Source: Alistipes sp.
Lineage (GTDB): Bacteria > Bacteroidota > Bacteroidia > Bacteroidales > Rikenellaceae
Direction of reading: 5' to 3'
Assembly: GCA_017934845.1 (NCBI GenBank)
Contig: JAGBIR010000136.1
Span: forward strand, 1 to 20,703
Length of the DNA: 20,703 nucleotides
The notes below the pieces were generated by a model, which saw nothing but the letters and a program-made list of their open reading frames with translations, ran no database searches and had not been told where the DNA came from. Positions 14,162-20,703 of this stretch are shown one piece after another. The position numbers and the translations under genes are program-made. Position 1 is the stretch's first letter. The number at the start of each line of letters is the position of its first letter.

Positions 14162-15802
14162 TTAGTAAACAGTAGTAGATACAGCCAAGATGCGACCGAA
14201 GCCATCGTAACGAACTGCGCTTGAAGCATCGAGGTTACCTGTACCAAACTGAATCATAGGTACAACATATACTACACCCTCGTCACCCTTCTGTGCGGTA
14301 ACAATGATAGCACGGTTGTTCCAATCAACCTGCTCCCAACCGCCCTGATCTGGATACTCGGGATTATAGATTTGGTTACGCTCTGTTAAGTACATACCCT
14401 GCTGATAAAGCTGCATACCTGTGATAGTCTCGCCTGAAGTCTTGAACTGTGCAACAGTGTTGACAATAGGTGAAACACCTGCGAAGTTGATAGTGTAAAC
14501 GCCATCCTCGGTAGCTACATAGATAATACTCTCGAGGCAAGCGAAGTCAACAGCAACAGCCTTGTCGAGCAAAGCCTTACCCTCGGCAGGAACAGTATAA
14601 GCCGCCTTGATAGAAGAGGGAACAGCGGGAGCTGTAACGATCCAGTTCCAATCGGCATCGTATTCACCCTGCTCGTCCATCTGACGTGAAAGAACGTAGA
14701 TAGTGTACTCGCCTGTCTGCTCATCCTTCAAAAGGAACGAAGGAGTAATCTCGTCAACCGACATGCCACCGGCAATAGCGCGCTTGTTGCTAAGGTCGTG
14801 GTTACCGTTGGGGTAGAGAGTAGCCTGAGGCGCAGGATAGAACAACATATCAGCCGATACGAAAGCATCAGCCTCATCGCAGAACCAAGCACCCAAAGAG
14901 TATGCGCTATTATCGCTACCGATACCATTACCAGAATAAGCTGCATAAACACCGTTATCGATAGGATAGCCACTCATAGTGCCGTTGATCCAACCAAAGT
15001 ATGACGCCTCAAAGGAAACGTAGTTTACAGCGAAGAAACCGAGATCGGTATCTGCACAGATGTACTGACCAATACGCATTACCGCATTGATTGACTCAGG
15101 TGCATAGATGAAGCACTTCTTCATATCCGACAAAGTGTAGTCCTCGGTATTGTAACCACCAATTTGGCCATTCTCGTCAACTGCCTACATCAAGTTCAAA
15201 CCGGGGTAGTAGCCTGCGCTGGCAGGAGCCAATGACTTAATCAATGCGGGATAAGTCTCGCCCTTGTCAGAGAGAATATTACGGAAGATCTTCTCCTGCT
15301 TGTCGTAGAACTGAGTAAACTTATCGTTCATAATAAGGTTAAGGTCAGATGTCACACCATCCTTTGTATCGCAAATCAACAAACCATCGGTCATTGAGTT
15401 CTGTACATAAACCTTATAGAGGAACGAATACTGCAAATTGTCGTTCAAGGTATCGGTAACAATCAGACGGAGGTAGTAGTACTCACCGCTCGCAGGATTG
15501 TTCAATACGGTATGCAACTCCTTCTCGTTACCAACAACCTCATACTCTGAATTTCCCCAGCCTGTGAAAAGGTTGATAGCCCACTCATACTCCAAACCTG
15601 TAAGATCGGTGCTACCGCCCTTGGTGAGGTTGGGAACAACGTCGATCTGCTCTTTATAACCTACACGGATAGTCTTTTCCTCCTCCGCGATAGTCAACTC
15701 CACACCATCGATGGGGTTATCGGCCAAGGTACTCTTATCCTCATAGCAGCCTACGTTAACAAGGGCTGCAAAAAGAGCTATAATTAATGTTATTTTCTTC
15801 AT
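14162..15802 (-). pseudogene. PKD-like family lipoprotein of the SusCD locus, interrupted by an in-frame TAG
   Basis: The frame covers 546 codons from ATG 15802 (MKKITLII) to TAA at 14162. A lipoprotein signal ends LVNVGC (C about residue 19), so the protein would sit on the outer membrane with SusD. The N-terminal part (about 20-205) has a PKD/Ig-like region (VVPNLTKGGSTDLTGLEYEW, YYLRLIVTDTLND, SFLYKVYV), the rest resembles a beta-propeller-like C-terminal half (FACLESIIYVATEDGVYTIN). Codon 206 is TAG (15187-15185), after YYPGLNLM; the same frame continues AVDENGQIGGYNTEDYTLSD with no shift. As read, a 205-residue lipoprotein is made and the rest is lost unless readthrough occurs. CAG, TTG, TGG or TAC/TAT would be one base away. 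The gene belongs to the susC-susD-DUF4843 operon. Confidence 0.85.
15185..15187 (-). other. In-frame TAG at codon 206 of the PKD-like lipoprotein gene
   Basis: The plus strand reads CTA, coding strand ATG-TAG-GCA. The codon lies between the N-terminal PKD-like part and the C-terminal half, with the same frame intact on both sides. TAG also serves as the ordinary stop of genes here (at 5751, 8466 and 13120), so the genome does not read TAG as sense in general. Confidence 0.95.
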
Positions 15803-15814
15803 AATCACAAAATA

Positions 15815-16738
15815 TTAATATTTTCTGGCCTCAACAGGCTGACCAATCAACTTACCACCATCGTGCAACAGCGGTGAACCATTCTTCTCGGCATAATCAG
15901 CCAAATAGTCCTCCAAAATCTTGGCATAAGCCTTATACAAATCGCCATTATAAATCCAGGTGTAACGAGGCAAATAGTTGTAGCAATTATCTAAATTTGC
16001 ACCGTTAGCTTGGCTACCGTGAGCCTCTACGCTACCCCAGTCATCCCAACCCAAAGCATCTACGATGGCAAGGTGAGCCGATGTAGAGTAAGAGTTAAGT
16101 GATGTAGAGATAAAGTTAGTCTCACCCTTGATAAGCATATTGTATGAACGCTTCAAGTTGTTGTTTGTAGGAGCAGGAAGGATGTTGTTCCAAATCAACT
16201 TGGCTGTCAAATACTGCTCGGGGCCTACGTTAAAGTCAGCTGACTTCTCCAACTTAACAGTAAGCTCGTAGCTGACAGATGCCAACTCGGCTGTATTAGC
16301 AATCTTCACGCGGATATAACCCTCACGCTTACCAGCGGGGATCACTGCGTCCAAAATCTCGTAAGAGCCTGCAGGAGCAGTTGTCTCCTCGGCAACAACA
16401 GCAACACCTACCTTACGGTCAACGTCGCTAAGCATACCAATGATGCTTACAGGAATATCAAACTCGGTTGACGCGTCCAGAGGGTTCTGGATGAAAGAGT
16501 AGCTACCATACCAAATACGATCCGCTGAGCTGTAACCAGCATACTGAGTATCAACAAGTTCACCATTCTCACCGGTGCCACCAATACCGGGGAAACGGAC
16601 AGCATTGAGGTTCTCAACCGAAACGCCCAAATCCTCGATATTACCCTCGCCGAATGTAGGGATCTCGCTTGTCTCGCAACCAACAGCAATAAATGCCGCA
16701 GCCGCCAAAACCAATGATTTATGTATCAAATTTTTCAT
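15815..16738 (-). CDS. DUF4843 lipoprotein, SusCD accessory protein
   Basis: A 307-residue lipoprotein; I start at ATG 16738 (MKNLIHKSLV) rather than at the in-frame TTG 16747. The signal ends in the lipobox IAVGC (about residues 15-19), followed by ETSEIPTF. The DUF4843 core includes SFIQNPLDASTEFDIPVSIIG, VGVAVVAEETTAPAGSYEIL, AGKREGYIRVKI and LTVKLEKSADFNVGPEQYL, followed by the typical WNNILPAP block. Such proteins are surface lipoproteins that often accompany SusD; their ligand is unknown. It lies between the SusD gene (19-base gap) and the PKD-like lipoprotein gene (12-base gap), in one operon. Its end VEARKY is intact and no frame break is seen. Confidence 0.88.
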   Translation of the reverse strand: MKNLIHKSLVLAAAAFIAVGCETSEIPTFGEGNIEDLGVSVENLNAVRFPGIGGTGENGELVDTQYAGYSSADRIWYGSYSFIQNPLDASTEFDIPVSIIGMLSDVDRKVGVAVVAEETTAPAGSYEILDAVIPAGKREGYIRVKIANTAELASVSYELTVKLEKSADFNVGPEQYLTAKLIWNNILPAPTNNNLKRSYNMLIKGETNFISTSLNSYSTSAHLAIVDALGWDDWGSVEAHGSQANGANLDNCYNYLPRYTWIYNGDLYKAYAKILEDYLADYAEKNGSPLLHDGGKLIGQPVEARKY

Positions 16739-16757
16739 CTTCTTCAATAATTAAATG

Positions 16758-18275
16758 TTACTGAATACGTCCGTTCTGTATCTCGAATGTAGGATAAGGC
16801 AATACATACTGCTCGTCACCTACTGTACCCTCCCACAAAGGCAGAGTCTCGGCACCGGTACGCTTGTAGTAGTAGAACATCACACCCTCGCAAAGGAACT
16901 CCTTGTGGTACTCCTTCTTAATCTCGTTCTGTGCCTCCTCAACGCTCATCTCGGCGTTCAACTCATCGTAAACACCACGCTGGTTACGAACAACAGTCAA
17001 TAACTCCAAAGCCTTGGCAACGTTACCCTGAGCCAAATAGCACTCGGCAGCGATATAATACATCTCGGGCATACGAATCAAAGCAACACGGTTGCTATAA
17101 TTCTTATTATAAGATGTATTCTGCTGAAGCTTCAAAGGTGCATAACCTGCATTGATACCATCCGGTTGGTGGTAGAGCAACTTTGTAAGACGATAGTCGG
17201 TAGAGCTGTTCTCATACAATGCAACAGTCGCATCTGTAGTCAAATAATAGACACTTAAGTCGGTATCTACATAATTAGCCTTCAAGTAAGCTGATGTTGC
17301 GTTTGTAAACTTATCGGGGTTGATGTTCAAAGCAAAGATCTGCTCCAAAGCCATCGCGGGATAAGTATTGTAATCGGTATCGCTCATCCAACGTGTAACG
17401 TTGTAAGAGTCCAAATTATCGCCTGAAGAGAAGTATTTTTCGATAACCTCCTCGGCAGCAGCCAAAGCCTTAACCTTGCTATCGGCAGAGCCCTCCCACA
17501 AATATGCACGAGCCATCAAAGCCTTTACTGCATAGTAGTTAAGGTGAAGGCTACGGAAGTTATAGAAACCATCGATATTAACATCGGCGTACTCATTCCA
17601 AGCCTTCTTGCCTGTCAAAGGATCGCTCTCGCCCAAAAGCTCGGCTGCAGCCTCCAAATCGGCAATCAAGAGCTTGAAGAACTCCTGTGACTTAACCTGA
17701 GGAACGGGATTCTTCGATACTACGGTTACATAAGGAACAGCATACTTGCCATCGATCTCCGACTTGCGGCCTGCCCAGTTACCATAACCAAAGAGGCGCA
17801 TCAACTCAAAGTGCATATATGCGCGGATAGCCAAAAACTCACCCTTGAATACGTTGTAGTTGATAGGATCCATAATACCCTTCTTCGCATCGATATTTGC
17901 CAACGCAGCATTTGCATTTGCAATTACGTTGTAAGCCTGCGCCCAAGTGGCCTCGATACGAGATACGGCTGAAGTTGCGGTAAAACCATAGTTCTGGAGA
18001 TAGTAATCACCAGCCGTAGAGCCAGCCAAAGCATAAGGAGTAAACTGGCGAGCCATCATCTCGACCATACCCCACGAGAGATCCTTTCCATAAAGAGCGT
18101 TATCGGTCATATTGATGTAGCAACCAATAAGCGACTGACGGAAGCCCTCCTCTGTGCTAAAGTGCGCCTCCTCGCGAATCTCCGAATTGGCAGTCTCGTC
18201 GAGCCACTTCTCGCACGAGGTCATCATCACTGCGCTCGCAAGGATCGCTATAATATATATATATTGTCTTTTCAT
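16758..18275 (-). CDS. SusD/RagB-family outer-membrane nutrient-binding lipoprotein
   Basis: SusD proteins form the lid over the SusC barrel and capture substrate at the cell surface. The 505-residue product starts MKRQYIYIIAILASAVMMTSC, with lipobox MTSC and then EKWLDE, the classical SusD opening. TPR-like helical repeats follow, with EGFRQSLIGCYINM, AQAYNVIANANAALANI and EFLAIRAYMHFELMRLFG typical of the family, and the C-terminal RMPEMYYIAAECYLAQG block. Length and ends are normal. The ATG is 14 bases after the SusC stop. The bound substrate (glycan or peptide) cannot be told from the sequence. The signal peptide coding region has a run of TA repeats, the only oddity. Confidence 0.95.
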   Translation of the reverse strand: MKRQYIYIIAILASAVMMTSCEKWLDETANSEIREEAHFSTEEGFRQSLIGCYINMTDNALYGKDLSWGMVEMMARQFTPYALAGSTAGDYYLQNYGFTATSAVSRIEATWAQAYNVIANANAALANIDAKKGIMDPINYNVFKGEFLAIRAYMHFELMRLFGYGNWAGRKSEIDGKYAVPYVTVVSKNPVPQVKSQEFFKLLIADLEAAAELLGESDPLTGKKAWNEYADVNIDGFYNFRSLHLNYYAVKALMARAYLWEGSADSKVKALAAAEEVIEKYFSSGDNLDSYNVTRWMSDTDYNTYPAMALEQIFALNINPDKFTNATSAYLKANYVDTDLSVYYLTTDATVALYENSSTDYRLTKLLYHQPDGINAGYAPLKLQQNTSYNKNYSNRVALIRMPEMYYIAAECYLAQGNVAKALELLTVVRNQRGVYDELNAEMSVEEAQNEIKKEYHKEFLCEGVMFYYYKRTGAETLPLWEGTVGDEQYVLPYPTFEIQNGRIQ

Positions 18276-18289
18276 ATCTTATACGTTAT

Positions 18290-20703
18290 TTAGAAGGTTG
18301 CAGTAAGTGAGAATGACATTGTACGAGCAAACGGATATGTCAAACCACGCTCGATCTTGATTGAAGACCACTGTGCCACATCGTTCATATAGAACTGCAA
18401 GCGCAAACGCTCCATGTGCAAAGGCTCGATCAGCTTGCGGGGGAACTCATAATACAATGAAACTGTACCCAATGAAAGCTCGCTACGCTCCTGTACGAAA
18501 CGTGTAGTTGCCAAAGTTGTAACGGGAACCTCCTTACCATCTACGTAGGTCATACCCAAACGCTTGAATGAGGTAACGTCACCGGGGTTATGCCAACGGC
18601 CGAGCAATACGCGACGGTCAACGTTGTAGTTTACGTCGATATTCTCAACACGGTCAACCAAAGTGTAGTTGTACATCTGGCAATCGGTCAAGAATGAGAA
18701 TGTAGCCGACAAACCAAAGCCCTTATACTCGGCTGTGAAACCGAAGTTACCACGATACTTAGGATCTGAATCACCAGCAGCAATCATATCTGTTGAGTCG
18801 TAGGTATAAGTCAATGTACCATCCTTCTTAATATAAAGCTCGTTACCAGTCTGAGGATCGATACCTGCTGAAGGCACTGCCCAGATGGTATTCATAGACA
18901 AACCATCCTGATACATCAATACGGGAGCTGATGAGCCCTGCTTCTCGGCCATCTCAAGCATAGAGTCGTTGTAAGACTTCATGCTCTCTGAAAGGCGGAT
19001 AATCTCGTTCTGGTTGTGTACCAAAGTACCGAAGATGTTAACGAAGCCCTTCTCGCTCTGCCATACAGTGTAGTTAGCCTTAATCTCGAATCCCTTGTTA
19101 CGAACCTTACCCAAGTTATCCTTAACGGTAGAGAAACCGGTTGAAGTGGGGATAGTCATATCGGTCAACATATTCTCTGTGTCAGAGATATAGTAGTCGA
19201 ATGAAAGGCCGAGGTTCTGAAGACGCATATCAACACCCACGTTGTAGTCCATCTTCTGCTCCCAACGCAAGAGGCTGTTAGCCAACTGTGCGAGGTAAGC
19301 ACCTGTCTGACCCTGATAGTTAACACCGGTGTAGTACTTGTAAGTTGCTACAGCAGCATTTGTCGAGAAGTTCTGGTTACCAGTCAAACCGAGTGAACCA
19401 CGAATCTTGAACTGCTTGAACCACTCAACATCCTTCAGGAATGCCTCATTGTGGAGGTTCCAACCTGCACCGAATGAGTAGCTTGATGCCCAACGGTTGT
19501 CGCGACCATAGAGTGAAGATGCGCTGGCACGGTAAGTTGCATCAACCAAGTAGCGGTTGTCGTAGTCGTATGATACGGCAGCCAAGAAGCTGATCTCGCG
19601 GTTGAGCGATGACATACCTACGGGGATTGTACCCTCGGCATACTGGCGAGCGAAAGTGATATCGGCCAAGTTGTTGTTGGGGAATCCCTCGGCAGTGTGC
19701 TGATATGTAGAGTACTTTGACTCAGCGATAAATGCACCGGCATTGGCAAAAATTGAGTGCTTGCCGAACGACTTGTTGTAGTTGATGTTCAAGTCGGCAG
19801 AGAGTGAGCTTGACTTACCGCTCTCGAGGATATATCTACCACGACGGTTAATCAAATCCTCTGATGTGTAATCAGCAAATGTTGAGTGAGTAGAGGGCAA
19901 GAACGAGTCGGCATCGTCACGCTGCTGTGAAACACCAATACGAGCTGTAACCTTCAACTCCTGGATAGGCATCCACTCAGCATAGAAGTTGTTGGTAAAC
20001 TTCAAGTAGCTTGAAGTGAGTGAAGTACCGATAATTGCATCATACATCGGGTTGGCGATCTTTGTTGCCGAACCATCGGCTTTCTCGCCCTCGGCCCAAC
20101 GCAAGATGTTACCCTCGGCATCAGTTGCCTGCCAGAAGGGGTTCATCTTGGCATAGTCACCAAACGAACCGTAAGGAGAATCGGCACTCTTATTTGAGAT
20201 TACCGACATGATGTTACGGAAAGTAAGCTTCTTTGTACGATAAGAGATGTTAGCGTTACCCTGGAAGCTTGAACGGTCAGAACCCTTCATAACACCGGCT
20301 GTGTTGTTGTAAGAGGCATCCAACATAGCGCGCAAGCTCTCGTTACCCAACTCAACAGCGATGTTGTGCTTGTGACCTACACCTGTACGCAAAGGCTTCG
20401 CCAACCAATAAGTGTCGAGACCCTCCAAAGCCAGCTTCTTACGTGAGTTGTAAAGGTTGAGCAGGTTGCTCTGCAACTCGGGGCTATCAGCCTCGTAAAC
20501 ACCCTCCATACGCTCTACCTCCAACTTCTCCAACGCGTTACACAAGTCGTAAGAGGTCAAATCGGGAGCCTCTACCGACAAGCTACCTGTATAGGTGATG
20601 CGCTGCTCGTTACCTCTCAAACGCTTTGTCTCGATTACGATCACACCATTTGCAGCCTTCGAACCATACAACGCCTTTGCTGCAGCATCCTTTAGGATGG
20701 TAA
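18290..20703 (-). CDS. SusC/RagA-family TonB-dependent transporter, 5' end missing
   Basis: This is the C-terminal part of a large outer-membrane barrel that imports nutrient with SusD, energised by TonB-ExbB-ExbD. The frame is open to the window edge; the visible part begins TILKDAAAKALYGSKAANGVI, the SusC plug motif, so the signal peptide, carboxypeptidase-like domain and TonB box are off the window to the right. The M at 20671 is internal. About 803 residues are visible. Barrel strands fill the rest and the end is TYPFARTMSFSLTATF with a terminal Phe, as expected for the BAM signal. Blocks such as RGSLGLTGNQNF and FDYYISDTENML are typical of the family. It leads the operon susC-susD-DUF4843-PKD-like; the promoter is outside the window. 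Confidence 0.95.
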   Translation of the reverse strand, partial: TILKDAAAKALYGSKAANGVIVIETKRLRGNEQRITYTGSLSVEAPDLTSYDLCNALEKLEVERMEGVYEADSPELQSNLLNLYNSRKKLALEGLDTYWLAKPLRTGVGHKHNIAVELGNESLRAMLDASYNNTAGVMKGSDRSSFQGNANISYRTKKLTFRNIMSVISNKSADSPYGSFGDYAKMNPFWQATDAEGNILRWAEGEKADGSATKIANPMYDAIIGTSLTSSYLKFTNNFYAEWMPIQELKVTARIGVSQQRDDADSFLPSTHSTFADYTSEDLINRRGRYILESGKSSSLSADLNINYNKSFGKHSIFANAGAFIAESKYSTYQHTAEGFPNNNLADITFARQYAEGTIPVGMSSLNREISFLAAVSYDYDNRYLVDATYRASASSLYGRDNRWASSYSFGAGWNLHNEAFLKDVEWFKQFKIRGSLGLTGNQNFSTNAAVATYKYYTGVNYQGQTGAYLAQLANSLLRWEQKMDYNVGVDMRLQNLGLSFDYYISDTENMLTDMTIPTSTGFSTVKDNLGKVRNKGFEIKANYTVWQSEKGFVNIFGTLVHNQNEIIRLSESMKSYNDSMLEMAEKQGSSAPVLMYQDGLSMNTIWAVPSAGIDPQTGNELYIKKDGTLTYTYDSTDMIAAGDSDPKYRGNFGFTAEYKGFGLSATFSFLTDCQMYNYTLVDRVENIDVNYNVDRRVLLGRWHNPGDVTSFKRLGMTYVDGKEVPVTTLATTRFVQERSELSLGTVSLYYEFPRKLIEPLHMERLRLQFYMNDVAQWSSIKIERGLTYPFARTMSFSLTATF

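Noticed and set aside
18241..18275. TA-repeat run at the start of the SusD gene as a phase-variation switch
   Set aside because: The run is short and lies inside an intact signal peptide; no evidence of length variation can be seen in one sequence.

Overview
The window comes from a member of the Bacteroidales, most likely a gut commensal. An Alistipes/Rikenellaceae-like genome is my guess, but the genus is not proven by the sequence. The signs are a SusC/SusD outer-membrane import locus with accessory lipoproteins, fused GldF-GldG ABC permeases, DUF5689 lipoproteins, TAnnTTTG-type promoter boxes and weak Shine-Dalgarno signals.

Layout from left to right. Bases 1-1990 (+) hold the end of an ExbB/TolQ proton channel gene, a small four-helix membrane protein and two ExbD/TolR genes, closed by a clear terminator. 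This is the inner-membrane motor that energises TonB-dependent transporters. Bases 2159-4060 (-) hold argS, whose reading frame is full length but carries an in-frame TGA. Bases 4140-5751 (+) hold two overlapping DUF5689 lipoprotein genes. Bases 5794-8092 (+) hold an outer-membrane porin followed one base later by an inner-membrane protein of the nucleoside-recognition (Gate) family. Bases 8395-14061 (-) hold a three-gene GldA/GldF-GldG-type ABC export operon in which two permease-GldG fusions of identical length (772 residues) lie in tandem. Bases 14101-20703 (-) hold a SusC (cut by the window edge), SusD, DUF4843 lipoprotein and PKD-like lipoprotein locus; the last gene has an in-frame TAG.

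The two intergenic regions between convergent genes (1939-2209 and 8036-8465) share a repeat of about 57 bp made of small hairpins, plus a separate ACGGTCGT-centred palindrome.

The functional theme is envelope transport: ExbB/ExbD would energise the SusC transporter, the porin and Gate-domain protein look like an outer/inner membrane pair, and the Gld-type ABC system acts on the envelope. The most notable observations are the two nonsense codons (TGA in the normally essential argS, TAG in the PKD-like lipoprotein gene), each with intact homologous-looking sequence continuing in the same frame. They could be real mutations, consensus errors, split genes or suppressed stops; the window alone cannot decide. 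I see no CRISPR array, tRNA, rRNA, transposase or phage gene.
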